Origin: a bacterium HR21
Lineage (GTDB): Bacteria > Bacteroidota > Ignavibacteria > Kapaibacteriales > HRBIN21
Length of the DNA: 64,000 nt
NCBI GenBank assembly: GCA_002898295.1
Contig: BEHX01000004.1
Coordinates: forward strand, 1-64,000
Direction of reading: 5' to 3'
The notes under the pieces were generated by a model. It saw nothing but the letters and a program-made list of their open reading frames with translations. It had not been told where the DNA came from and did no database searches. Position 1 is the stretch's first letter, and each line of letters opens with the position of its first letter. Shown in pieces: positions 53,403-62,230 of this stretch. The translations under genes and the position numbers were made by a program.

Positions 53403-56400
53403 ATGAAGATCCCCCGACGCTTTACCGAACCGAACCGCAGCCCGTACGACTCCTTCACCTACGAGCGGCGCTCCTCCGTGCTCCGCAATCCCGATGGCAC
53501 CGTTGTCTTCGAAATGCACAACATTGAGGTTCCCACGCACTGGTCGCAGGTCGCTACCGACATCCTGGCACAGAAGTACTTCCGCAAAACCGGGGTGCCG
53601 CAGTACGACGACGCCGGCAATCCCCTTCTGGATGCAGAAGGCAAGCCGGTACTGGGACCAGAGCGGTCGGTCAAGCAAGTTGTCCACCGCCTCGTCGGGT
53701 GTTGGCGCTGGTGGGGCGAACAGTATGGCTACTTCGATACCCCGGAGGATGCGCAGGCGTTCTACGACGAGCTCGTCTACATGATCCTGGCGCAGATGGC
53801 AGCGCCCAACTCCCCGCAGTGGTTCAATACCGGGCTTGCTTACGCGTACGGCATCACGGGCAAACCGCAAGGTCATTGGTACGTCGATCCCAAGACCGGA
53901 CGCCTCCACCGCTCCAAAGATGCGTATAGCCGCCCACAACCTCACGCCTGTTTCATCCAGTCCATTGCCGACGATCTGGTCAACGAAGGCGGGATCTTCG
54001 ATCTGCTGACCCGCGAAGCGCGCATTTTCAAGTACGGCTCCGGAACGGGCACGAACTTCTCCCCTCTGCGCGCAGCCGGTGAACCCCTCTCCGGTGGGGG
54101 TGTCTCCTCTGGGCTGATGAGCTTTCTGAAGATCTTCGACCGCGCGGCCGGCGCTATCAAATCCGGCGGGACAACGCGCCGCGCCGCCAAGATGGTCATC
54201 GTCAACATCGATCATCCGGACATCGAGGAGTTCATCGAGTGGAAAGCCCGCGAAGAGGAGAAAGTCGCCGCCCTGGTCACCGGCTCGCGCATTTGCGCTA
54301 CCTTCCTGCAGGCAATCATGGATGAAGCCATCGCCCATGGGACGGACTGGCGGCGCAATCCCCAACTCCAGACCCTCATCCGCCGCGCTCTCCACCGAGG
54401 TATCCCCCGAGCCTACATCCTGCGGACGCTCGCCCTCGTTGAGCAAGGCTACACGCGGCTGGACTTCCCCATCTTCACGCTCGACTACGAAGGCGAAGCT
54501 TACAACACCGTCAGCGGGCAGAACTCGAACAACTCCGTGCGCATCCCGAACGAATTCATGGAGGCAGTGCTCCAGGACGGCACCTGGGACTTGCGCTGGC
54601 GCACCGATGGACGCGTCTGCAAGACGGTCCGCGCCCGTGACCTCTGGAACAAGCTCGCCCTGGCAGCCTGGAAGTGCGCCGATCCCGGTGTGCAGTTCGA
54701 CACCACCATCAACGAATGGCACACCTGCCCGAACTCCGGACGGATCAACGCCTCGAATCCCTGCTCGGAATACCTCTTCCTGGACGACACAGCTTGCAAC
54801 CTGGCAAGCCTGAACCTGCTGAAGTTCTACGACGAGCAGACCGGGACCTTCCGGATCGAGGACTTCCGCCACGCCGTCCGGCTGTGGACCATCGTGTTGG
54901 AAATCTCCGTGCTCATGGCACAGTTTCCCTCCAAGGAAATCGCTCGCAAGAGCTACGAATTCCGCACCCTCGGGCTGGGCTATGCGAACCTGGGCGCACT
55001 GCTGATGGTCAGCGGCATTCCGTACGATTCCCCCGAGGCCCTTGCCATTGCCGGCGCCATCACCGCAGTGATGACCGCGGAAGCCTATGCAACCTCTGCA
55101 GAGATGGCGCGTGAGCTCGGTCCCTTCCCCGGCTTTGCTGCCAACCGCGAGGCAATGCTGCGAGTCATCCGCAACCACCGCCGCGCGGCTTACAATGCCC
55201 CGCCGGAGGAATACGAAGGGCTGAGCATCCCGCCTCTGGGCATCGACCCGCGGTACTGCCCCGAATACCTCCTGCGCGCTGCCCGAGAGAGCTGGGACCG
55301 CGCCCTGGAGTTGGGTGAACGCTATGGGTACCGCAACGCTCAGGTGACTGTCATCGCCCCGACCGGCACCATTGGTCTCTTGATGGACTGCGATACCACG
55401 GGGATTGAGCCCGACTTTGCACTGGTCAAGTTCAAGAAGCTCGCCGGCGGTGGCTACCTGAAAATTGTCAACCAATCTGTCCCGAAAGCCCTGCGCCGGC
55501 TCGGCTACAGCGAAGAGCAGATCCGGGATATCGTCGCCTACTGCGTCGGGCATGGAACGCTCGTAGGGTGCCCTACCATCACGCACGATCGGCTACGCCA
55601 GAAGGGCTTCACTGACAAAGAGCTGGCACTCATTGAGTCCCTCCTGCCGAACGCCTTCGATATCCGCTTTGCCTTTACCAAATGGACGCTGGGGGAGGAA
55701 TTCTGCCTGCGCTTGGGCTTCAGCCGAGAACAGCTCGATGACCCCAAGTTCGACCTGCTGCAGGCGTTAGGCTTCACCTCTGAGGAAATCGAGGTGGCAA
55801 ACGAGTACGTCTGTGGCACTATGATGCTGGAAGGTGCCCCACACCTCCGTCCGGAGCATCTACCTGTCTTCGATTGTGCGAACAAATGCGGCAAGCGCGG
55901 CACGCGCTACATTGACTACCTGGCGCACGTGCGCATGATGGCAGCCGTGCAACCGTTCATCTCCGGTGGCATCTCGAAGACGGTCAACATGCCAGCGGAA
56001 GCAACCGTTGCCGATGTTGCCGAAGTCTACTTCCAGGCCTGGCGCCTGGGAGTCAAGTGTATCGCCCTCTACCGAGACGGCTCCAAACTCTCCCAACCTC
56101 TGAGCACAGCCCTAGCGGAGCTGGAAGATGAAATCGTCATGCTCGGCGACGAGGAAACCCTCGACGAGACGAAGGGTCCGCGGGAAGTCCAGGAGCGCAT
56201 CGTCGAGCGCATTGTGTACCAGCGCCCGCAACGGCGCCGCCTGCCCAAGAAACGGCATGGCTTCGTCCGCGAAGCCTACGTCGGCGGGCATAAGGTCTAC
56301 CTGCGCACGGGCGAGTACGAAGATGGCACGCTCGGCGAAATCTTCATTGACATGTACAAGGAAGGCGCCTCCTTCAAAGGGCTGCTCAACTGCTTTGCCG

Positions 56401-56945
56401 TGCTCGCCTCGAAAGCCCTGCAGTACGGCATCCCGCTCGAAGAGTTGGTGGACACCTTCACCTTTACCCGCTTTGAACCCTCCGGTCCGGTCGAAGGACA
56501 CGAGGCAATCAAGTACGCCACCTCCGTTCTGGACTACGTCTTCCGCTCTCTGGCGTACGACTACTTAGGGCGCACCGATTTCGTCCATGTCAAAGCCGTG
56601 GACGAAGTGCCGTCACACCTCAGTCCGTCGGTTGCACCGGAGAAATCCGCTCCGCAGCCTTCTCCGTCCTCTCCGCTACCGGCAGCAGAACCTCCTGTGG
56701 AGCCTCCGGCGCGCACCGTCACGCGCATCACCGAGTGGGAAGCCCTCCCCCAGGGCACCGAAGAGCCGGAACCGGTCCCGGCCGACGGCGTCGGGACCAA
56801 CGGTGCCTATGCCCGCCGTGTTGCTGAAGCAAAAGCCCGTGGATACACCGGTGAGTCCTGCCCTGTGTGCGGCTCCATGCGCATGCGCCAGAGCGGGAGC
56901 TGCGCAGTCTGCGAGGATTGTGGCACAACAAGCGGATGCTCCTGA
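53403..56945 (+). CDS. nrdJ: Adenosylcobalamin-dependent (class II) ribonucleotide reductase
   Basis: ATG 53403 (MKIPRRFTEP) fits the NrdJ N-terminus; ATG 53379 is the alternative. The protein has 1,180 residues. The finger loop carries NPCSEYLFLDD with the thiyl-radical cysteine. Substrate and active-site segments are KYGSGTGTNFSPLR and APTGTIGLLMDCDTTGIEP. The C-terminal redox tail is CPVCGS and CEDCGTTSGCS. It makes deoxyribonucleotides without oxygen, using B12. No B12 riboswitch is recognised upstream. It overlaps speE by 10 bases. Confidence 0.95.
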   Translation: MKIPRRFTEPNRSPYDSFTYERRSSVLRNPDGTVVFEMHNIEVPTHWSQVATDILAQKYFRKTGVPQYDDAGNPLLDAEGKPVLGPERSVKQVVHRLVGCWRWWGEQYGYFDTPEDAQAFYDELVYMILAQMAAPNSPQWFNTGLAYAYGITGKPQGHWYVDPKTGRLHRSKDAYSRPQPHACFIQSIADDLVNEGGIFDLLTREARIFKYGSGTGTNFSPLRAAGEPLSGGGVSSGLMSFLKIFDRAAGAIKSGGTTRRAAKMVIVNIDHPDIEEFIEWKAREEEKVAALVTGSRICATFLQAIMDEAIAHGTDWRRNPQLQTLIRRALHRGIPRAYILRTLALVEQGYTRLDFPIFTLDYEGEAYNTVSGQNSNNSVRIPNEFMEAVLQDGTWDLRWRTDGRVCKTVRARDLWNKLALAAWKCADPGVQFDTTINEWHTCPNSGRINASNPCSEYLFLDDTACNLASLNLLKFYDEQTGTFRIEDFRHAVRLWTIVLEISVLMAQFPSKEIARKSYEFRTLGLGYANLGALLMVSGIPYDSPEALAIAGAITAVMTAEAYATSAEMARELGPFPGFAANREAMLRVIRNHRRAAYNAPPEEYEGLSIPPLGIDPRYCPEYLLRAARESWDRALELGERYGYRNAQVTVIAPTGTIGLLMDCDTTGIEPDFALVKFKKLAGGGYLKIVNQSVPKALRRLGYSEEQIRDIVAYCVGHGTLVGCPTITHDRLRQKGFTDKELALIESLLPNAFDIRFAFTKWTLGEEFCLRLGFSREQLDDPKFDLLQALGFTSEEIEVANEYVCGTMMLEGAPHLRPEHLPVFDCANKCGKRGTRYIDYLAHVRMMAAVQPFISGGISKTVNMPAEATVADVAEVYFQAWRLGVKCIALYRDGSKLSQPLSTALAELEDEIVMLGDEETLDETKGPREVQERIVERIVYQRPQRRRLPKKRHGFVREAYVGGHKVYLRTGEYEDGTLGEIFIDMYKEGASFKGLLNCFAVLASKALQYGIPLEELVDTFTFTRFEPSGPVEGHEAIKYATSVLDYVFRSLAYDYLGRTDFVHVKAVDEVPSHLSPSVAPEKSAPQPSPSSPLPAAEPPVEPPARTVTRITEWEALPQGTEEPEPVPADGVGTNGAYARRVAEAKARGYTGESCPVCGSMRMRQSGSCAVCEDCGTTSGCS

Positions 56946-57862
56946 CCCCGATGGCAAGCGGGCTGTGGATCGTTGACCAGCATACCGATCACTTGCATTT
57001 CCACTATCGCATCGATGCCGTGCTCTATACGGGCACAACAGCGTACCAGCGCGTGGACATTGTGCGCACCCCTCTACTCGGCAAAGTGCTCTTCCTCGAT
57101 GGGCGGATCCAATCGGCAGAGTTCGACGAATTTATCTACCACGAATCCCTCGTGCACCCGGCACTGCTGACGCATCCTCGTCCCAAGCGCGTGCTCATCA
57201 TGGGCGGTGGCGAAGGCGCCACACTGCGCGAAGTGCTCCGCCACCCCAGCGTCGAACATGCCGTCATGGTGGACATTGACCGGGAGCTTGTCGAGCTCTG
57301 TGAACGCTTCCTGCCGGAATGGCACCAGGGCTGCTTCCACCACCCGCGAGCGGTTCTCCACTACGGTGACGCCCGGGCATTCGTGGAAGGGTCGCCTGAC
57401 AGCGCCTACGACCTGATTCTCTCTGACCTGACCGAACCTCTCGAAGGCGGACCCTCCGTCATGCTCTTCACGGTAGAGTTCTACCATCGCCTGGCGCAGA
57501 CCCTCAGTCCCGACGGGCTCTTCGTCGCCCAAGCTGGCAGCGCTGATCCATTCTACCCCGACTTCGCCGCTAGCCTCAAACGCACGCTCGAGGAGGTCTT
57601 CCCCATCGTGCGTGTCTTCTGGGCATTCGTCCCCTCGTTCCAGTTGCCGTGGGCGTTCGTGCTGGCAAGCAAGCGCTACGACCCGCTGGCACTCTCCGGG
57701 GAAGAGCTCCACCACCGCTACCGAGAGCGCAAACTGCAGACACGCTACTACTCTGCCCAGCTCCATCCGGCAATGTTTGCTCTCCCTCCGTACCTGGAAA
57801 ACGCCCTGCGTGAACGCGGGAGCCTCATCTCGGATCACTCCACCTTCGTCTGGAAAGCCTAA
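56936..57862 (+). CDS. speE: Polyamine aminopropyltransferase (spermidine synthase family, Thermus-like)
   Basis: The product has 308 residues from ATG 56936 (ATG 56951 is an alternative). The SAM-type motif is VLIMGGGEGATLREVLRH. The catalytic acid lies in LILSDLTEPLEGGPS, where most bacteria have VDSSDP; DLT(D/E)P is the form remembered from Thermus and archaeal enzymes. It transfers aminopropyl to putrescine, agmatine or a similar amine. It overlaps nrdJ, an uncommon pairing. Substrate cannot be fixed from sequence. Confidence 0.88.
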   Translation: MLLTPMASGLWIVDQHTDHLHFHYRIDAVLYTGTTAYQRVDIVRTPLLGKVLFLDGRIQSAEFDEFIYHESLVHPALLTHPRPKRVLIMGGGEGATLREVLRHPSVEHAVMVDIDRELVELCERFLPEWHQGCFHHPRAVLHYGDARAFVEGSPDSAYDLILSDLTEPLEGGPSVMLFTVEFYHRLAQTLSPDGLFVAQAGSADPFYPDFAASLKRTLEEVFPIVRVFWAFVPSFQLPWAFVLASKRYDPLALSGEELHHRYRERKLQTRYYSAQLHPAMFALPPYLENALRERGSLISDHSTFVWKA

Positions 57863-57884
57863 GGCGCAGGAGATGCCGACACAC

Positions 57885-57892
57885 TATATTTG
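57885..57892 (+). promoter_or_regulatory. Putative -7 box of the Cys-rich/GldM-like gene run
   Basis: TATATTTG, an exact TAnnTTTG match, 46 bases before the ATG at 57939. It would drive the exported Cys-rich protein, the GldM-like protein and the barrel genes. Confidence 0.55.
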
Positions 57893-57938
57893 TTCCCCGT
57901 TCGTACGTGCTCGATGTTCCACAGATGGTGCGTGTCTC

Positions 57939-58295
57939 ATGAAGCTCCTCCAATTGCTCAGCGTGTGCTTCGCTGTTTCTACGCTGGCCTTCTGCATTGC
58001 CCATGCTCACGATGGCTGTGGCACGGCACAAGCGCGCTCTGCTGCCGGCTGCTGCGCAGCGAAACAAGCCAAAGCAGAAGCGCAAAGCCAGAGCACCTCT
58101 GCCCATGCGACAGCTGCCCAGGCTCTGCCAGCAGCTTCCCACAATGCCTCCGCTGGAGAGGCTGACTGCGCCGCCGAAGACGACGATGAGGGCTGCTGCC
58201 AGAAAGCAGAGGCTGCGAGCACCAGCGCACAATCCGACAACTGCTGTCGGAAGAAAGCCTCTACTGAGCACATCGAACCCTCTCCTCAACGGTAA
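57939..58295 (+). CDS. Exported cysteine-rich small protein, unknown
   Basis: The 118-residue product has an N-terminal signal peptide (LLSVCFAVSTLAFCIAHA). Ala/Gln/Ser-rich spacers separate a DGCG site and CC pairs in AGCCAAK, EGCCQK and DNCCRK. The paired cysteines suggest disulfide links or metal binding in the periplasm. It follows a good -7 box and lies 29 bases before the GldM-like gene. No family recognised. Confidence 0.65.
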   Translation: MKLLQLLSVCFAVSTLAFCIAHAHDGCGTAQARSAAGCCAAKQAKAEAQSQSTSAHATAAQALPAASHNASAGEADCAAEDDDEGCCQKAEAASTSAQSDNCCRKKASTEHIEPSPQR

Positions 58296-58324
58296 CCGGT
58301 TACACAACGTGATCAGACCTACCG

Positions 58325-60520
58325 ATGGCACGTGGTGGCGGTCCTGGCAAAGTGTACTTCGTCCTCTACCTCGCGGTCGTCCTCGAGCTGCTGCTCATCA
58401 TCGTGGAGCGGGATGATGCCGAAGAGCACCTGCTCAAAAAGCAGAAAGAGTCCATGCGCATTGTGCAGAGCATCCTCTCCCAGCTCCAGGTTGGGACCGG
58501 AACAGAGGGAATCAGTACCCGTCCGAAGGACGAGATCACCATTGCCGAGGGATATCTCCAGACCGGCACTGGCACCCAAATCCGGCAGGACCGCTACTAC
58601 GAAGTTGAGGTTGGCGTCACCGACGTCACCGGCATGACTCCTCCCGGAGAGCTAGAGCCGGAGGAAGCAGCTCAGCAGCTGCAGACGCTGATCCGCCTGG
58701 CTAACGTCCAGGAGCTTGACTATCAAATCTTCTACCACCCCAGTCCCAATCCTGACCAAGCCCCGCCGTTCCCTTCTGACGATACACTCCGCCGCCTTCC
58801 ATGGGACCGCTTCATGGAAGGACAGCCCATCGGACCGGAGGTGGACGGCGCTCCCTGGCGCCTGCTGGTAATGCGTCGCCTCGAGCTGGACCAGGAGAAA
58901 ACCCGGGACTACCAAACCCCCGTCTACAAACCGTTCACCATTGCCATTGGCGATCTCAAGCGCTATGCTCCGCCCGATGCTGTCGCCCGAGATAGCATCT
59001 TCTGGTACGACCACAAGCGGACCCTGGACCGGGCACAACAGAACGGCGGGCGTATCAAAAAGCGCATCTTTGCTGTCCGCTTCCAACCCCCGCCACAGCC
59101 CGGCTGGTACAAACTCCGCTTCGCTTCCCGGACGAATCGCATTCTGGGCATCCAGGGGGATAAACCTCTGGAGCTCACCGGCGAGGAGACGGTCAATATC
59201 GGCACTGTGCAGATCAAGGTCAAAGACCTGCAGCTGGTCAAGCGGGAGCTGGAGTACGAGCTCAGCGCCTATAACCTCCCCTCTGCCGATGACCTCATTG
59301 CCGGGAAGATAGATGCAGAAGCGTTCCTCACCCAGCTGCGTTCTTCCATTGAGTATGTGCGGCAGGAATTCCCGGAGAAGGCACCGGAAATCACAAGCAA
59401 ACTGGAACTCTACGGTTACATCGCGCGCCTTCTGGCCCCCGGGCAATCTGCTGGCTTTGAGCAAAACCGCTCCAGTATCGCCATCGACATCCGGGTTATC
59501 AAGCCAGCCGTTCCTCCCCCGGCAGACCCGAAGATTTTCCTGGCACAGGAGGAGTTCTACTCCTTCGACAAAGCTCAGCGTACAGTCATTCCCTTCGTTG
59601 CCGGTCCTATCTCCCCCGGCGGGAAGACCCCAACAGTCACCGTTCAGCCCTCGGTTGCTTTCCGGCTGGCTGATTTGGGTCCAGAACAAGTTGCCGGGAC
59701 ACCAGCTGCCGGAGCTGCAACGAACCACAAGTTTGAAATCCAAATCACTGAGCCCGTTCCTGCGGGGGAGTATACCGTACGCATCACCCATGCGAATATC
59801 GCCGGAAAGCAGACAACGGCGGAAACCCGGCTGGTGGTGTTCCCCAGTCGGCTGAACAACGCTGAAGACATCGATGCCGCCCTCCAGCAGTTCTGCTACT
59901 ATGGCTATAGCTTCCAGGTCACTGCTGAACCGCCCTCTGCTGGGAAAATTCCAGCCGCGCAATTCCGTACCAGCATTGCTGTCGGGGGAGGAGACCAGCA
60001 GCCCGTTGTCCCCGGTCTCCAAGCCCAACGGGATATTCCCGCATCGGCTTCCACGGTGACCGTCCGTGTGGCCTGGCAGAATCCTTACACGGGCGAACAG
60101 GTCACACTCTACGAACGGAGCGGCACTCCACAACAACGATACCCTCAAATTGCGGTCAGCAACGTCAAGGTTGACCCCACAATCAACCCGCGCAACCCCG
60201 AGATTCTCGTAACCGGTATCATGATTCTGCCGCCATTCATTGACGTCGGGCGTCAAGCAAGCCCGGAAGACATCAAGGACGTCCGAGTGCAGATTACCCG
60301 CGCTGACATTCCCAACTACAAGCCCAGCGCTACTATCCAGCGCTCCGGAGCAACCACGTACGACGTGCGCATCCGTCTGGATGGTCCCATCCCGGTCCGG
60401 CGCGGGAGGCTCGATGGAACCGTCTCGCTGCTGATTACCGCAAAAGTCCGCAACCCCATCAATGGGGTGGAATCCCGCGAAGGACGCGCAGTCATCCAAA
60501 ACATCCCCGTTTCGTACTGA
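58325..60520 (+). CDS. GldM-like large periplasmic protein of a T9SS-type motor
   Basis: The product has 731 residues. A short basic N-terminus leads to one membrane helix (YFVLYLAVVLELLLII, residues 11-26), with a glutamate inside the helix. A short coiled coil follows (about 28-55), then beta-rich periplasmic domains to the end. This layout matches GldM/PorM, the rotor-shaft protein of the type IX motor, which is usually about 520 residues. The helix start YFVLYL is shared with the 467-residue protein at 26345. No GldL or GldN gene is beside it. The call is based on topology and the paralogue, not on a search. Confidence 0.55.
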   Translation: MARGGGPGKVYFVLYLAVVLELLLIIVERDDAEEHLLKKQKESMRIVQSILSQLQVGTGTEGISTRPKDEITIAEGYLQTGTGTQIRQDRYYEVEVGVTDVTGMTPPGELEPEEAAQQLQTLIRLANVQELDYQIFYHPSPNPDQAPPFPSDDTLRRLPWDRFMEGQPIGPEVDGAPWRLLVMRRLELDQEKTRDYQTPVYKPFTIAIGDLKRYAPPDAVARDSIFWYDHKRTLDRAQQNGGRIKKRIFAVRFQPPPQPGWYKLRFASRTNRILGIQGDKPLELTGEETVNIGTVQIKVKDLQLVKRELEYELSAYNLPSADDLIAGKIDAEAFLTQLRSSIEYVRQEFPEKAPEITSKLELYGYIARLLAPGQSAGFEQNRSSIAIDIRVIKPAVPPPADPKIFLAQEEFYSFDKAQRTVIPFVAGPISPGGKTPTVTVQPSVAFRLADLGPEQVAGTPAAGAATNHKFEIQITEPVPAGEYTVRITHANIAGKQTTAETRLVVFPSRLNNAEDIDAALQQFCYYGYSFQVTAEPPSAGKIPAAQFRTSIAVGGGDQQPVVPGLQAQRDIPASASTVTVRVAWQNPYTGEQVTLYERSGTPQQRYPQIAVSNVKVDPTINPRNPEILVTGIMILPPFIDVGRQASPEDIKDVRVQITRADIPNYKPSATIQRSGATTYDVRIRLDGPIPVRRGRLDGTVSLLITAKVRNPINGVESREGRAVIQNIPVSY

Positions 60521-60524
60521 AGTC

Positions 60525-62216
60525 ATGTGGCACACTCCTCAGAGAGCAATGTGGCGGACTGCCCTGCACCGACTCCTGCTCGGGAGCCTTCTGCTTGCCT
60601 TCGGCGGCAGCCTGGCAGCGCTGGCCCAAGATGCTGAGCTGCGCGCCATCCTGCGCAAGTTCAAAAACTACCGCTACAGCACGATCTCCATCTTCCGCCT
60701 CGAAGGGCAGGCCTTTTCCGAAGTCCAAGAGCTCCTCAACCCCATGCCGAAGGCTCCCGACGCTGTTGCCAACTTACAGTCAACCAATCCCGCACTCTAC
60801 CAGCAAATCCAGGACCGTGTCATGCTCGAGGGCTGCGCTGCTGATATCCAGGAGGTTCTGCGCAAACTCCGGGACGAAGACGGTGTCCCGCCGGGCATCG
60901 TCAGCCGTGCTGAAACCATTGAAGCAGTCAAGTATGCCGTCCAAGTCATGCAGAACAACTGCAACGCCTTCAAGAATGCCTTCGTCGTCACCACCCGGTA
61001 TCGCCCTGGCGAACCCTTCAGCATCATTGCCCTGATCAAGACCCGGGACCGCTCGCGTACGATCGCCCGCGACTTGCGCAGTGTCCAGGACGCTGACATC
61101 CTGCTCTTTTCCGAACTGCGCCGGATTGCGGCACCGCCCACCTCACCGTCGGCAACGCTCTACGACTACCTTGCGAACGCCATCATCCAGGGCGCAGCCG
61201 AAAACGTCACGCTCGAAGCCCAAGGAATCGGGGACGAAGAAACCCGCTTTGCTCCCCCGACGTTTGGGAACTCAGAACCCGTTGCCGAAGACGACCTCCA
61301 GACCTACCTGCGCATCTCCGAAGGGCAGCCGCTGAACTACTACCATCCCAATGAGCTCGTGGTGAGCTTCCCGAACTTCGTCCGCTATCGCCATTACGCT
61401 ACCCCAGCAGAAGCCGAGGAAGAAGTAGTGGAAGACACAGCTGCTCTCCGCATCTACAACCGTACCCTCCCTCAGCTGGGAGTCGAGCTCCGCTATGGAC
61501 TCGAAGAGCTGAACTACCCCTCGGTCTGGTCACAACGACTGACCGTGAGCGCCCTCTGGAGCAGTGCCCGTCTCGGCGCAGTGCTTCCTGTAAAAGGCTG
61601 GAGCGACCTATCCTCCAAGCTCGGCGCACAGCCGCGGCTGACCACAGCAGGCTGGGGCATTTACGGAACGGTAGACTTCCCCATCAAGCTCATCCAGGAC
61701 GGCGGCGTCTTCCACGCCTCGGGCTCGTACGTCTTCGGTGATGCCAAAGCCTCCGACCACCCCATCTGGAATGACCGGCTCGGACGCTTGACCGATTTCC
61801 TCATCCGCTACCATGCCCAGCTCCTCTACTCCTTCGGCATCGCTGTTGACAAAAACTACTTCTTCCGCTTCAAGCTCGGTGGTACCCTCTACGGCGCCGA
61901 GACCTGGGCTGACCATGCTGATACGACGGAGGACCGGACCGTTGTCCACCGCTTCTCACGAGAGGAGACCCAAACGATTGGCGGCATTACTGGTGGAGTT
62001 GACTTCATGGCAACCGGCATCAGCACACCGTACGGGTTCAGCGTGCAGTACCTCGATGGCTCCCTGCTGGGGACTGTCTGGCTTCAGATTCCCGTCACAC
62101 GCAGCTTGGCTCTCCGCTTCGATGGACGGGTCTTCGCCTGCGTGCTGCGCGACCCTCATCTGTGGGAACAGGAAACCCTGTTCCTGCCCTCGGTGCATCT
62201 GGTGTTGAACTTCTAA
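60525..62216 (+). CDS. Putative outer-membrane beta-barrel with N-terminal periplasmic domain
   Basis: From ATG 60525 (ATG 60549 alternative) the protein has 563 residues and a signal peptide ending AALAQ. About 200 residues of helical/mixed sequence precede an OmpA/PorP-like beta-rich region. This has alternating aromatic strands such as FLIRYHAQLLYSFGIAV and YFFRFKLGGTLYG. The final residue is Phe (VHLVLNF), the usual end of outer-membrane barrels. It follows the GldM-like gene by 4 bases. Confidence 0.6.
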   Translation: MWHTPQRAMWRTALHRLLLGSLLLAFGGSLAALAQDAELRAILRKFKNYRYSTISIFRLEGQAFSEVQELLNPMPKAPDAVANLQSTNPALYQQIQDRVMLEGCAADIQEVLRKLRDEDGVPPGIVSRAETIEAVKYAVQVMQNNCNAFKNAFVVTTRYRPGEPFSIIALIKTRDRSRTIARDLRSVQDADILLFSELRRIAAPPTSPSATLYDYLANAIIQGAAENVTLEAQGIGDEETRFAPPTFGNSEPVAEDDLQTYLRISEGQPLNYYHPNELVVSFPNFVRYRHYATPAEAEEEVVEDTAALRIYNRTLPQLGVELRYGLEELNYPSVWSQRLTVSALWSSARLGAVLPVKGWSDLSSKLGAQPRLTTAGWGIYGTVDFPIKLIQDGGVFHASGSYVFGDAKASDHPIWNDRLGRLTDFLIRYHAQLLYSFGIAVDKNYFFRFKLGGTLYGAETWADHADTTEDRTVVHRFSREETQTIGGITGGVDFMATGISTPYGFSVQYLDGSLLGTVWLQIPVTRSLALRFDGRVFACVLRDPHLWEQETLFLPSVHLVLNF

Positions 62217-62230
62217 CTCACGGGGTAACA

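Noticed and set aside
52947-55586. An 879-codon open frame on the minus strand opposite nrdJ
   Set aside because: It lies entirely antisense to a clear NrdJ gene and has no recognisable domain. Such frames arise from high-GC codon bias.
60525-62216. GldN as the gene after the GldM-like protein
   Set aside because: The position fits, but the GldN segments about READVMW and VIDLREK are not present, and the C-terminal half looks like a barrel.
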